Positions 33,658-42,814 of a stretch of 64,000 nucleotides of DNA are shown here, in pieces. How positions within the stretch are numbered: the first letter of the stretch is position 1; the number at the start of each line of letters is the position of its first letter. The position numbers were made by a program, and so were the translations under genes. The DNA comes from NORP240 sp038134485 (GTDB lineage: Bacteria; Pseudomonadota; Gammaproteobacteria; Pseudomonadales; Pseudohongiellaceae): the NCBI GenBank assembly GCA_038134485.1, contig JAYPVG010000002.1, positions 116,890-180,889 on the forward strand, read 5' to 3'. The notes beneath the pieces were generated by a model, which ran no database searches, had not been told where the DNA came from, and was given only the letters and a program-made list of their open reading frames with translations.

Positions 33658-35637
33658 ATGAACAACAAGACACTTTTCTCGACCGCCGGCCTCGTGTCTA
33701 TCGCCGCATTTCTGTTGTTTGGAGTCCTGATAATCAGCCTGCTGCCTCCAGCTCGACTGGATCTCACTGAGGATCGACTGTTTTCGCTATCCGACGGAAC
33801 CCGCAATATTGTTGCTAATCTGGAGCGGCCATTGCAGCTGATTTTCTTTTATTCTGACCAGGCTACTGAGGATGTGCCGCAGATTCGCAGCTACGCGACC
33901 CGGGTGGAGGAACTGCTACAAGAGATTGTCCTGGCCAGTAACGGTAATCTTTCCCTGCGACTGATTGATCCGGAACCCTTCTCCGAAGACGAGGATCTGG
34001 CCACCGGATTTGGTATTCAGGCGGTTCCCGTTACCCAGGGCGGTGAGGGAGTTTACTTCGGACTGGTAGTGGTGGAAGACCTGGATGATTCTATACCCAT
34101 GTCCACCCGCGTATCTGAAACCATGCCACTTATTCGACCGGACCAAGAGGGGTTTCTTGAATATGAGTTCATGAAACTTATCACCCGGGTGGAAAATCCC
34201 GACCGTCAGGTAGTAGGGCTGATCACTGAACTGGATGTAGACGGAGGATTTAATCCTGCCTTCGGACAGCCGACTCCTGCCTGGATGGTCATGGATATCA
34301 TACGGCAGCTCTACGAAGTGCGACGCGTCGACGTCACCGGTTCCGAAATTGATGAGGACATCGACATTCTATTGATCGTGCATCCTGAAGGACTGTCGGA
34401 GCAGATGCTGTATGCTATCGACCAGCACGTCTTGAGCCACGGCAAGGCCATGGTTTTTCTGGACCCGAACGCTGATTCCATGGTCGAGCGGAATCAGTTC
34501 GGGGTTACCATCCCGGCGGGCGTGGGTTCCGATATTCCTCAGTTGCTGACGGCCTGGGGCGTTGCCTACGATGGACTTAAAGTGCTTACCGATGCCGATA
34601 TGGCCTTGCGGGTAATGCTTGGCCAGGGGTCGCGACCTGTGGCCCACCTGGGTATGTTGGGGGTCCAGCGTAACGGGCTGACTGCGGACGATGTGATAAC
34701 CAGCCGTCTGGAAACGGTCAACGTTTCATCTGCTGGCGTCATCAGTCAGATTGAAGGAGCCGGCACCCGATTTGAACCGCTGATACAGTCCAGCAGCAAT
34801 GCCATGTTAATGGATGCCGGCGTGATTCAGGACATGGATGACCCCTCCGTGCTGTACGACGAGTTTGTGTCTGCTAATCAACGGTTCACAGTGGCAGCGC
34901 GAATTAGTGGAGAGATCAATACGGCGTTCCCTGATGGTGCGCCTCAGGTCGCGGGAGAGAATGCAGAAGAAGCTGCGGGAGACGCCGACGTTGTCAGTGA
35001 CGCTGTCGTCCCTGAAGAATCCGCAGACTCCGGCGAAGCTGAGGCAGAAGCGGTAGTGGAACATCTGAATAGCTCGGCTGCTGAAGTTAACTTGATCGTC
35101 GTAGCTGACACCGATATCCTCAGTGACCGGCTATGGGTGCAGGTGGCTCAATTCCTCGGTCAGCGCATCCCGCAACCCTTCGCCAACAATGGCGACTTCG
35201 TAGTCAATGCTCTGGATAATCTTAGCGGGGGAGCGGATCTCGTCAGCATCCGCAGCCGCGGGCGCTACTCGAGACCTTTTACCCGGGTCCTCGATCTGCA
35301 GCGTGAGGCGGACGATCGCCTGCGACAGGAAGAATCTGAACTGCTAGAAACACTGACGGCTTCCCAGACGACGCTGAACGAATTGAGCCAGGATAGCGAA
35401 GGTAACCCTATCTTGCAGATTACCCCCGAAGTTCAGCAGGAAATTGATCGGGTTAACGCCGAAATGCTGGAGACTCGACGTCGCTTGCGCGATGTACGGT
35501 TTCAACTGAATGCCGATATTGAGCAGCTGGGTGCAAACCTTAAACTGGTGAATACCGCGCTGGTGCCGGTACTGCTAACTATTCTCTTGCTGGCGCTGGC
35601 TTACCTCAGGGCTCAGCGACGCAAGCAGTCCGTCTGA
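33658..35637 (+). CDS. GldG-like ABC transporter auxiliary protein
   Basis: A 659-residue protein: N-terminal membrane helix (about 10-30, LVSIAAFLLFGVLIISLL), then a large extracytoplasmic domain of the GldG/ABC-aux type (LDLTEDRLFSLSDGTRNI near the start, FFYSDQ, GLITELDVDGG, ILLIVHPEGLS, ALDQH-like), and a second membrane helix near the C-terminus (about 630-650, LVPVLLTILLLALAYLRAQRR). Between about 425 and 465 there is an acidic, alanine/glutamate-rich low-complexity segment, and about 555-615 is a coiled coil (LRQEESELLETL). It is the third gene of the ABC cassette. Cargo unknown. Confidence 0.86.
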   Translation: MNNKTLFSTAGLVSIAAFLLFGVLIISLLPPARLDLTEDRLFSLSDGTRNIVANLERPLQLIFFYSDQATEDVPQIRSYATRVEELLQEIVLASNGNLSLRLIDPEPFSEDEDLATGFGIQAVPVTQGGEGVYFGLVVVEDLDDSIPMSTRVSETMPLIRPDQEGFLEYEFMKLITRVENPDRQVVGLITELDVDGGFNPAFGQPTPAWMVMDIIRQLYEVRRVDVTGSEIDEDIDILLIVHPEGLSEQMLYAIDQHVLSHGKAMVFLDPNADSMVERNQFGVTIPAGVGSDIPQLLTAWGVAYDGLKVLTDADMALRVMLGQGSRPVAHLGMLGVQRNGLTADDVITSRLETVNVSSAGVISQIEGAGTRFEPLIQSSSNAMLMDAGVIQDMDDPSVLYDEFVSANQRFTVAARISGEINTAFPDGAPQVAGENAEEAAGDADVVSDAVVPEESADSGEAEAEAVVEHLNSSAAEVNLIVVADTDILSDRLWVQVAQFLGQRIPQPFANNGDFVVNALDNLSGGADLVSIRSRGRYSRPFTRVLDLQREADDRLRQEESELLETLTASQTTLNELSQDSEGNPILQITPEVQQEIDRVNAEMLETRRRLRDVRFQLNADIEQLGANLKLVNTALVPVLLTILLLALAYLRAQRRKQSV

Positions 35638-35742
35638 GCGGTATTTTGCAGTAATCCATGAAATCGTTTAAGGTCTGCTCCGATGTTCTGCGCCACGACG
35701 ACGCTGGCGCGGATCTGTCATTACTCTCGGGAGCGTCTGCAC

Positions 35743-36264
35743 ATGCTAGACAGTTTTTACGAATTCGGTAAAAAACGCCAGTTCTGGTTTCTGGTTGCGG
35801 GTTATTTTTTCCTGATGGAAATGATAGCTCTGTTCTACCAGTATGTTCTGGACTGGTATCCCTGCGCGCTTTGTGTTCAGGTGAGGGCGTGGGTGTGGGG
35901 AGCGATTTTCGCCTCTCTTGCAACTGCGGTTTTCCATGACAAGTTCTGGTTACGCTGGGCAGGATTAACTCTAACCAGCGTATTTCTTGGAGGGGGACTC
36001 TATACCAGCTGGTATGCCTGGGGCGTAGAGCGTGGAACGGTAATTTCCAGTTGTAGCATAGGTGCAGGTTTTCCCTCTTTTATGCCTCTGGATCAGTGGA
36101 TCCCGTTTCTGTTTGGAGCCCAGGGGGCCTGCGGCCAATCCCCACCAATGCTGTTTCTAAGCATGGTCGAAACCCTGTTACTCACTATTGGATTGCCGCT
36201 GCTTGCTCTGCTGGTAATCTGGGTACTTAACTTCAGAGAGATGGGTCAGCACGCCGGTGACTAG
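35743..36264 (+). CDS. dsbB: Disulfide bond formation protein B
   Basis: A 173-residue membrane protein with four hydrophobic helices. The first redox pair is Cys41 and Cys44 (WYPCALC), the second Cys104 and Cys130; these positions are the same numbers as in E. coli DsbB, which passes electrons from DsbA to quinone. The ATG at 35743 has GGGAG about nine bases upstream; a longer frame from 35683 is less likely. It starts about 105 bp after the GldG-like gene on the same strand; no dsbA is in the window. Some DsbB relatives (DsbI, BdbC) serve dedicated partners, and the setting leaves that open. Confidence 0.9.
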   Translation: MLDSFYEFGKKRQFWFLVAGYFFLMEMIALFYQYVLDWYPCALCVQVRAWVWGAIFASLATAVFHDKFWLRWAGLTLTSVFLGGGLYTSWYAWGVERGTVISSCSIGAGFPSFMPLDQWIPFLFGAQGACGQSPPMLFLSMVETLLLTIGLPLLALLVIWVLNFREMGQHAGD

Positions 36265-36319
36265 ATTGAAGCACTGCAGGTCGGGGCCGCGCCAATGAGG
36301 TACCGACGCGCGCTTCGTG

Positions 36320-37654
36320 CTAATTGCTTGATTTGAAATCCGGCGGCTGGCGCGGAATCCTTATTGTAATGTGCGTGCCTTCGCCTAGCCGACTGGCAAT
36401 CTCAATCACACCGCCGTGAGCCTCCACGATCAGCTTGCACAGGTACAATCCCAATCCGAAGCCGCCGGTATTGCGCTGACGGGCGCTGTCTACTCGATAG
36501 AAGGGCTCGGTTATATCAGCGAGGTGCTCTTCGGCAATTCCTTCACCCTGGTCGACTACTTCGATCGTTGCAGCTTCATTTGCGAAACTAACTCGCACGT
36601 CGATTGGTTTGGCGCGGCCGTGTCGCACGGCGTTATTGAGCAGATTAGTGATGAGCAGGCGAATACGGAGTCTGTCCAGAGTTACAACCTGGTCGGTATC
36701 GAGCCCGGTGAAGTGAATTTCAGATTGTTCGCTGACAAAACCCGTCACCACTGATTCCAGGAATTCGGAAATATCTACGGGCTCGGTTACTAACACCGAG
36801 TGGGTATTGTTGAGTCGCTCCGCTTCCAGTAGATCTGAAATCAGCAGGTCAATTTCGTTGATATCATCCAGCAGGGCATCTTTGGATTTTTCATTTTCCA
36901 TAAATTCCAGCTGCAATTTGGCTCGGGTTATTGGCGTGCGCAGTTCATGACTGATGGCCAGTAACAGTTGTCTCTTTGCTTCCAGCATGGACTGCAGTGA
37001 GTCGGCCATGTGATTGACACTGCTGGTCAACTCCCCAAGTTCATCCTGACGATCGGTGACCACCCGATAGCCAAGGTCTCCGCGACGAATCCTCTCGGCT
37101 CCCTGTTTTAGCATCCGGACCGGAGCCAGCAGTCTGTTCACCAGCAGGTAATTTAACAATAGAACAATGGCGGCAATACTGAGGCCGGCGTACAAAACCA
37201 CGTAGTTGAAGTCGGTGGATTCCAGAAACCGCTGATGCATATAAAAGCGATAGCCGTTTCTGTCCACCACAATGATGTCTTCGTTGTTCCAGCTGCGAAT
37301 TTCTGCATCGCCGGAAATGTCACGCTCATATTCTGCAAGTTCGACAGCAAGACGAAAGTCATTGTCTGATCGCCACTCCATGTTTGGATTCTCGATGCGG
37401 ATAGTCCAGTCCAGGTCCTGGGCGAGCAGAGTGGCTCGCTCAAGATCGGGTGGCGTTCCGATATCGTCAATAATGGATTCGACATTGCGCGTAAAGAAAT
37501 CAGGTATCTCTATAATTTGCTGATTACTATTGATCGCATTTAATTGCTGAACGGAAATGGAAATAATGGTGAATATGAGCACTACGGTAATGCTGAAGAT
37601 AAGCAGCAGTCGCAGAAATAGAGATCGCCGGATCTGCGTGAGCAGTGGAGTCAC
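36320..37654 (-). CDS. Two-component sensor histidine kinase
   Basis: A 444-residue kinase with a membrane helix at about 14-34, a periplasmic domain (about 35-150), a second helix at about 151-173, a HAMP linker, HisKA with LLAISHELRTPITRAK (phosphorylated His236) and an ATPase domain with NNAVRHG, DQGEGI and GFGLGLYLCKLIVEAHGG. It resembles EnvZ/RstB/CpxA kinases. The GTG at 37654 overlaps the stop of the response regulator in a GTGA, so the pair is translationally coupled; a GTG at 37690 would overlap more. It converges on dsbB. The signal sensed is unknown; an envelope signal is suggested by topology. Confidence 0.92.
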   Translation of the reverse strand: MTPLLTQIRRSLFLRLLLIFSITVVLIFTIISISVQQLNAINSNQQIIEIPDFFTRNVESIIDDIGTPPDLERATLLAQDLDWTIRIENPNMEWRSDNDFRLAVELAEYERDISGDAEIRSWNNEDIIVVDRNGYRFYMHQRFLESTDFNYVVLYAGLSIAAIVLLLNYLLVNRLLAPVRMLKQGAERIRRGDLGYRVVTDRQDELGELTSSVNHMADSLQSMLEAKRQLLLAISHELRTPITRAKLQLEFMENEKSKDALLDDINEIDLLISDLLEAERLNNTHSVLVTEPVDISEFLESVVTGFVSEQSEIHFTGLDTDQVVTLDRLRIRLLITNLLNNAVRHGRAKPIDVRVSFANEAATIEVVDQGEGIAEEHLADITEPFYRVDSARQRNTGGFGLGLYLCKLIVEAHGGVIEIASRLGEGTHITIRIPRQPPDFKSSN

Positions 37655-38352
37655 TTGTCCGACCCGACAAAAGTATAACCTCGTCCCCACACGGTCTTGA
37701 TGAATCTCGGAGTTTTAGACGTATCATTCAGTTTATGTCGGAGTCGACTTACCAGAGTGTCTACGGCCCGGGAGAACAGCTCGGCGTCAATACCCCGAAG
37801 TTTGTTCATGAGCTCGTCTCTGGTATAGGTTTTATTCGGGGACTTCATAAAGAGCAACAGGAGTTCGTATTCCATGGTGGTCAGTTCAAGTAATTCACCG
37901 TCCAGCCTGGCAGCTCTCCTGGTCACATCAATTTCCAGCCCGTCTACCGGTTTCAATTCTATTGATGCTGTTCCATCGTCACTGGTGCGTCGCAATATAT
38001 TGTTGATTCGAGCAACCAATTCACGGGGTTCAAAGGGTTTGGCCAGGTAGTCGTCTGCTCCGAGTTCCAGTCCCACGATACGATCTGTCACTTCGCTGTG
38101 AGCGGTGAGCATCAAAATGGGAAGGTATCCGTATACTGACGACTTGGCGCGAATCTCCCGGCAAATTTCAAAACCATCTTTTTCCGGCAACATGACGTCA
38201 AGGATCAGCAGATCCGGTTTTACCCGTCTCAAGAGCTCAAATCCACGTGACGGTAAATGTGCCACTTGGACCTGCATGTCATAGCGCTCAAGATACTGTG
38301 TCAACAGCTGGCAGAGCTTTTCGTCGTCGTCGATGATGATGATTTTTTTCAT
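37651..38352 (-). CDS. OmpR-family response regulator
   Basis: A 233-residue regulator: receiver domain (about 1-120) with IIIDDDEKL, phosphorylated Asp52 in LLILDVMLP, MLTAHS and LGADDYLAKPFEPRELVARI, then a winged-helix DNA-binding domain (about 135-230) with LTTMEYELLLLFM and VDTLVSRLRHKLND, RFIKTVWGRGYTF. It is upstream of, and overlaps, the kinase gene, and is divergent from yheS with 180 bp between starts, which may hold its autoregulatory site. The orthologue (CpxR, RstA or other) cannot be decided by eye. Confidence 0.93.
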   Translation of the reverse strand: MKKIIIIDDDEKLCQLLTQYLERYDMQVQVAHLPSRGFELLRRVKPDLLILDVMLPEKDGFEICREIRAKSSVYGYLPILMLTAHSEVTDRIVGLELGADDYLAKPFEPRELVARINNILRRTSDDGTASIELKPVDGLEIDVTRRAARLDGELLELTTMEYELLLLFMKSPNKTYTRDELMNKLRGIDAELFSRAVDTLVSRLRHKLNDTSKTPRFIKTVWGRGYTFVGSDK

Positions 38353-38532
38353 CTCTGGTCCGGAATTACGTGAGGAACTTCACTGCTTCATTATTTATAA
38401 TTGCTCTTCACAGCAGTCGCATAGAATTCGCTCTGTGAGGTCAATGGTACGAATTAGGCATGTCAAAATCAATCAAATGCCGGGGCGCCCGGATTTCTCC
38501 CGCTCAGCAGTAGAGTAAGGCTTGTTTCAACA

Positions 38533-40416
38533 ATGATTTCACTGAATAACGCGAGCCTGCAGCGCGGATCGAGGGTTCTCTTCGAAGACGCCAGTCTGAC
38601 TATTCACAGCGGACAGAAACTTGGTGTAGTTGGTCGAAACGGGTGTGGCAAATCTAGTCTTTTTGGTTGCCTGCAGGACCAGGTACACCTCGATCACGGT
38701 AATTTGAGCAAGCCCGAGAATTTGCGTATCGCATCGATGGCTCAGGAAACCGAGGGTTCATCGCGTTCGGCCCTTGATCATGTTATCGATGGAGATAGAC
38801 CTGTTCGTGAGCTGCAGCACCATCTGCAGCAGGCTGAAGAAGCAGAGGATCAGCTGGCAATAAGTAGACTGCACGCTGAACTGGACCGAGTAGACGGTTA
38901 CACTGTCAGTCATCGTGCCGCTAAACTACTTTCAGGTCTCGGCTTTGACTCCGCTGATTTCGAAAATCCCGTGAGCAGCTTTTCCGGTGGCTGGCGTGTT
39001 CGTCTTAATCTGGCTGCGGCCCTGATGACTCCCTCCGATTTGTTGCTGCTTGATGAGCCCACCAATCATCTGGATATTGAGGCCACTCTCTGGCTTGAGC
39101 AGTGGCTGATCGGTTATACCGGCACCCTGCTGATAATTTCCCACGACCGTGAGTTTCTCGACCGGGTAATTCGAAATGTGATCAGTTTTGAGGGCGGGAG
39201 ATTGCATCTCTACCGCGGTAATTTCAGTGCTTATGAGAAGCAACGGGCGGCGCGCATGGCGTTGCAGAAGTCGATGTTCGAGAAACAACAACGGCGACGC
39301 GCAGAGATCGAGGATTTCGTTCGACGGTTTCGCGCCAAGGCATCCAAGGCGAGGCAAGCTCAGAGTCGGGTCAAGGAGCTCGAGCGCATGGAGGAAATCG
39401 CTCTGGCCCATGTGGATTCACCTTTCCAGTTCAAGTTTCGAAAAGCCGAAAAAATGCCGGAGCATCTGCTCTCCATGCAACACCTGGATATCGGATTCGA
39501 GGGCCCACTTGTTAAAGGCATAAACTTGTCATTGCGCGTCGACAGCCGGATTGGGCTTCTTGGGATCAACGGATGTGGCAAGTCTACCCTGCTCAAGGTG
39601 ATTGGAGGAGAACTATCGCCTTTGGCCGGAAGTCTGGAAATTTCCAGGCACCTGAAGGTGGGTTACTTCGCACAACACCAGGTTGATGTGCTGGATGGAG
39701 CCGCCTCGGCACTTGAGCTGTTAACGCGTGCGGATCCCGACACCGACGAACAGACGGCCAGGGACCACCTTGGAGGTTTTGATTTTCGCGGCGACCAGGT
39801 TGACAGCAAAATCGGCACGCTATCGGGCGGCGAGAAAGTCCGCCTGGCAATGGCGATTATTGCCTGGCAAAAACCCAATCTATTGCTTCTGGACGAACCT
39901 ACCAACCACCTGGACCTCGAGATGCGGCATGCTCTCACGGTGGCCTTACAGCAATTTGAAGGAGCAGTTATTGTAGTGTCACACGATCGACATCTGCTCA
40001 ATAATACTGTCACTGAATTTCATGCAATCAGTGCCGGTCGGTTGTCGCGTTTCGATGGCGATATGGCAGATTACCAGAAGCAGATTCAGCGCGATCAAAA
40101 TACTCTCGGTCACGATGTCTCCGAACAGAAAGAACCGCAGGCACCGGATAAAAAAGCTCAGCGCCAGACTGCTGCGGCCAGACGTCAATCGCTGGCGCCC
40201 CTGAAAAGGGAGATCACTAGCCTGGAGTCCAACATGGAAGAGCTGGGTAATAAACTGGTATTAATCGATGAACAGCTTCTCGACGCCGCTATTTACGATG
40301 ATAAAAACAAGGCGCGATTGAAAGAGCTTCTACTGGAGCAGGGAGCGCTGAAAACGCAGTTGCAGGAAATTGAAGAAAAGTGGCTGGAGCTTAGCGAGCA
40401 GTATCAAGAGTACTGA
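38533..40416 (+). CDS. yheS: ABC-F family ATPase YheS
   Basis: A 627-residue soluble protein with two ABC cassettes. The first has GRNGCGKSSLF and FSGGWRVRLNLAAALM; the second has GINGCGKSTLL and LSGGEKVRLAMAII, with the linked LLLLDEPTNHLD in both. The linker between them (about 240-300) is the P-site tRNA interaction motif of ABC-F proteins, and the C-terminal 100 residues form a coiled coil with Gln/Lys-rich sequence. The start MISLNNASLQRGSRVLFEDA and the whole layout match E. coli YheS (637 residues). ABC-F proteins act on ribosomes rather than transport; YheS is poorly characterised. Confidence 0.93.
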   Translation: MISLNNASLQRGSRVLFEDASLTIHSGQKLGVVGRNGCGKSSLFGCLQDQVHLDHGNLSKPENLRIASMAQETEGSSRSALDHVIDGDRPVRELQHHLQQAEEAEDQLAISRLHAELDRVDGYTVSHRAAKLLSGLGFDSADFENPVSSFSGGWRVRLNLAAALMTPSDLLLLDEPTNHLDIEATLWLEQWLIGYTGTLLIISHDREFLDRVIRNVISFEGGRLHLYRGNFSAYEKQRAARMALQKSMFEKQQRRRAEIEDFVRRFRAKASKARQAQSRVKELERMEEIALAHVDSPFQFKFRKAEKMPEHLLSMQHLDIGFEGPLVKGINLSLRVDSRIGLLGINGCGKSTLLKVIGGELSPLAGSLEISRHLKVGYFAQHQVDVLDGAASALELLTRADPDTDEQTARDHLGGFDFRGDQVDSKIGTLSGGEKVRLAMAIIAWQKPNLLLLDEPTNHLDLEMRHALTVALQQFEGAVIVVSHDRHLLNNTVTEFHAISAGRLSRFDGDMADYQKQIQRDQNTLGHDVSEQKEPQAPDKKAQRQTAAARRQSLAPLKREITSLESNMEELGNKLVLIDEQLLDAAIYDDKNKARLKELLLEQGALKTQLQEIEEKWLELSEQYQEY

Positions 40417-40445
40417 AATTTGGCAGTTTTCGAGCCCGCCAGAAT

Positions 40446-40985
40446 TCAGACGGTCAGCACCAATACGGTCAGGGAGTAAAGTGCAAAAAGAAATGACCAG
40501 GCACTGAAACGTGCCGGTTTGATGATCACCAGCACCATGAGAACCATCCCCAACAGCGGAATCGCGATAGAAGGCACAATCGCGTTGTTGTACATCACGA
40601 TATTAACGTAGGGGCCGACCAGAAAATATAGCAGCATGGATAATGCAGAGAGGCGACCCAGCTGCTGGCTTACCTGCAGCATATCGAGCACCTCGTCCTC
40701 CGGGCTTGATAATGCCATTTCAGCGGCGCCATAGAGTGATGCAGATCCGAATACCAGGACAATGAAGTTCTGGAAAGTCCATTCTTCGATTACCCGTAGA
40801 CCCCATCCAACCCACCATAGCTGCAGAATATAAAGCATGATGCTGAAGGCCCAGATTGCCGAGGACCAGTGAAAAATTACCCGTTTATAAGCGCGTGTGA
40901 GCATTGCTACGGTATGCAGAAGGCGTGTGATTGCAAGTCCGAGAATGATGGAGACTGCAATGAAGATATATTCGTGCTGGGTCAA
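40446..40985 (-). CDS. Unknown membrane protein, coupled to DUF4345 gene
   Basis: About 179 residues with five or six hydrophobic segments; I do not recognise the family. The sequence begins TQHEYIFIAVSIILGLAITRLLHTVA after a likely TTG at 40985, one base after the stop of the upstream DUF4345 gene. The frame stays open for 22 codons further upstream inside that gene. Aromatic-rich loops (WSSAIWAFSIMLYILQLWWVGWG) and a short acidic loop (SSPEDEVLDML) are visible. Such tight spacing to a small membrane partner suggests a two-subunit membrane protein, by inference only. Confidence 0.62.
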   Translation of the reverse strand: MTQHEYIFIAVSIILGLAITRLLHTVAMLTRAYKRVIFHWSSAIWAFSIMLYILQLWWVGWGLRVIEEWTFQNFIVLVFGSASLYGAAEMALSSPEDEVLDMLQVSQQLGRLSALSMLLYFLVGPYVNIVMYNNAIVPSIAIPLLGMVLMVLVIIKPARFSAWSFLFALYSLTVLVLTV

Positions 40986-40986
40986 T

Positions 40987-41364
40987 TTACTTTTTCTGCA
41001 GAGCCGCCGCTGCGAGTGAGGCCGTGGCAAATTCGTAGACAAGTGCGCCATAAGTATAAGCAGTCACCGCGTCCGTGGACATCACTGAGGTGACCAGCCG
41101 CGCAATCGCCAGGGCGCCAATTCCTATAACCAGAAGCATCAGGCCAGGGCGGTAGTATTCGGGTTGCAAAAAAGCCAGCAAACAAAATAGGCCTACGCCG
41201 GTCTGCAGTCCCCCATACATGGCGCCAATCTCGGCAATAGCATCGCCATTACTCATTTCCAGTCCGGCAAGGCCGGAAGGGGTTTCCGGTGAAAGTAAAC
41301 TCACTAGCCCGTAAGCAATGAAGACCAGGGCGGAAATACCCAAGACGGCTTTTCCAAGCAGCAT
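40987..41364 (-). CDS. DUF4345-like small membrane protein
   Basis: A 125-residue protein with four hydrophobic segments (about 5-24, 48-66, 74-92 and 100-118) and a central EIGAMYGGLQTGVGLFCLLAF, which resembles the DUF4345 family in the glutamate, the YGG turn and spacing. No function is known for the family. A strong ribosome site (GAGGAG about seven bases before ATG) suggests good expression. It is followed by one base and then the TTG of the unknown membrane protein. About 350 bp upstream of it separate it from the htrA-like gene in the other direction. Confidence 0.68.
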   Translation of the reverse strand: MLLGKAVLGISALVFIAYGLVSLLSPETPSGLAGLEMSNGDAIAEIGAMYGGLQTGVGLFCLLAFLQPEYYRPGLMLLVIGIGALAIARLVTSVMSTDAVTAYTYGALVYEFATASLAAAALQKK

Positions 41365-41442
41365 ACGAGGCTCCTCGATGACAATATCCGCTATTCTTGA
41401 CTTGCGAAGGTGATGACTGGTTGGCCACGACCCTCCCCTGAA

Positions 41443-41455
41443 GTTAGATTCTAAC
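41443..41455. promoter_or_regulatory. Perfect 13-bp palindrome between DUF4345 and htrA genes
   Basis: GTTAGA-T-TCTAAC lies in the 353-bp divergent intergenic region 41365-41717, about 80 bp upstream of the DUF4345 start. It may be an operator; no regulator is assigned. Apart from this and the promoter candidate below, the region has no open frame or hairpin that I can support. Confidence 0.35.
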
Positions 41456-41528
41456 AGTAGATTGTCATACGTGCCTTAAGCGAATTGGATTGGTACGCAG
41501 ATTCGTGGTTGGAAATTGGAGATCAATT

Positions 41529-41557
41529 TTGTTCAAGGACAATCCGGGCAGCATAAT
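41529..41557 (+). promoter_or_regulatory. Candidate sigma-70 promoter for the htrA-like gene
   Basis: TTGTTC (41529-41534), 17-base spacer, CATAAT (41552-41557). The -10 matches consensus in five of six positions and the spacing is ideal, but the -35 matches in only three. The leader to the ATG at 41718 would be about 155 bases. Confidence 0.35.
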
Positions 41558-41717
41558 CCACCCTGATTGGGAAAACGTTATAGTCATGACAGATCATTAA
41601 ACCCAAACTTCATTGGTATCTCTCAGCACCAATCAACGCTTGAAATTTCGGTCCACTGATCCTATTTTGAAAATGGTAAAAACCGATAATCGGGTGCGCA
41701 AAGAAAGTGATCAGATA

Positions 41718-42791
41718 ATGAAACGTTTAACTCGGAAATTAGTGACGTCAGCGCTGCTGTTGGCAAGTATTGCAAGTTCATTTGTGCTTGGTCAGGACTA
41801 CGAGAATTTCAAGACCAACGACGAAGAAAACAATATAGAAGTGTTCAAGCGGGCCAGTCCTTCAGTGGTGTTTATCACGAATTCTAGGCTGGTTCGGTCG
41901 TACTATTCATTGAATCCCCAGGAAGTACCTCAGGGTAGCGGATCCGGATTCATCTGGAGCAAGGACGGTTACGTTGTCACCAACTATCACGTTGTTCAGC
42001 AAGCCAATCGAGTAACGGTCACGCTGCAGGATGGCAGTACCTACAATGCTACGCCGGTAGGCTTCGAGCCGAACAAAGATCTTGCTGTGCTGAAAATCGA
42101 CGCGCCCGCTGAGAGGCTTGTTCCGGTAACAATAGGTGATTCGTCACTATTGGAAGTAGGTCGTAAAGTTATCGCTATCGGTAACCCGTTTGGGCTGGAC
42201 ACCACCATGACCGTTGGCGTGGTCAGTGCACTGGGCAGAGAAATCGATTCCATCACGCGTCGCAAAATCCGCGATGTCATTCAAACGGACGCCGCTATAA
42301 ATCCAGGCAACTCCGGGGGCCCCCTGCTGAATTCTCTGGGAGAACTGGTCGGGGTAAATACTGCGATCTACAGTCCCAGTGGCGCCAGTTCGGGTATCGG
42401 GTTTGCCATTCCAATAAACACCGTGTCCAGAATCGTTCCGGACCTGATTCAGTACGGCCGGGTTCAGACTCCGGTGCTTGGCGTGTCACTCTTTTCCCAG
42501 ACTCAGGCTGATTACTATAGACGGACCGAAGGGATAGAGGGCGTAATCGTGCTGGATGTTCTGGCGGGCAGCGATCTGGAGCGACAAGGCATGCGCGGTT
42601 TGACGCCCAGTGCCCGGGGTTGGACTGTTGGAGACGTGATAACCGGGATTGACGACTCGACGATCCGAAACGAAGACGATCTGCTGAGCGTTTTGGAGCG
42701 GCGTAGAGAAGGGGATCAGGTCACAGTTCAGTCAAGGCGAGGCAACCAGTCTCTGGAATACCAGGTCAGGCTAATGGCGCCGCCTGATTAG
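41718..42791 (+). CDS. HtrA-like periplasmic serine protease (S1C), one PDZ domain
   Basis: A 357-residue protein. A signal or anchor segment (about 1-25, KLVTSALLLASIASSFVLG) is followed by the trypsin fold with triad His91 (TNYHVV), Asp121 (NKDLAVLKI) and Ser199 (NPGNSGGPLLN), then a single PDZ domain (about 255-345). One PDZ and this length resemble DegS/AlgW, the proteases that start the sigma-E response, but the N-terminus can also be a cleavable signal. The frame is open about 35 codons upstream of the ATG at 41718, but the signal sequence favours this start. No rseA or rpoE genes are nearby. Confidence 0.86.
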   Translation: MKRLTRKLVTSALLLASIASSFVLGQDYENFKTNDEENNIEVFKRASPSVVFITNSRLVRSYYSLNPQEVPQGSGSGFIWSKDGYVVTNYHVVQQANRVTVTLQDGSTYNATPVGFEPNKDLAVLKIDAPAERLVPVTIGDSSLLEVGRKVIAIGNPFGLDTTMTVGVVSALGREIDSITRRKIRDVIQTDAAINPGNSGGPLLNSLGELVGVNTAIYSPSGASSGIGFAIPINTVSRIVPDLIQYGRVQTPVLGVSLFSQTQADYYRRTEGIEGVIVLDVLAGSDLERQGMRGLTPSARGWTVGDVITGIDDSTIRNEDDLLSVLERRREGDQVTVQSRRGNQSLEYQVRLMAPPD

Positions 42792-42814
42792 AGCTATCCG
42801 ATCAATCAGATTTG

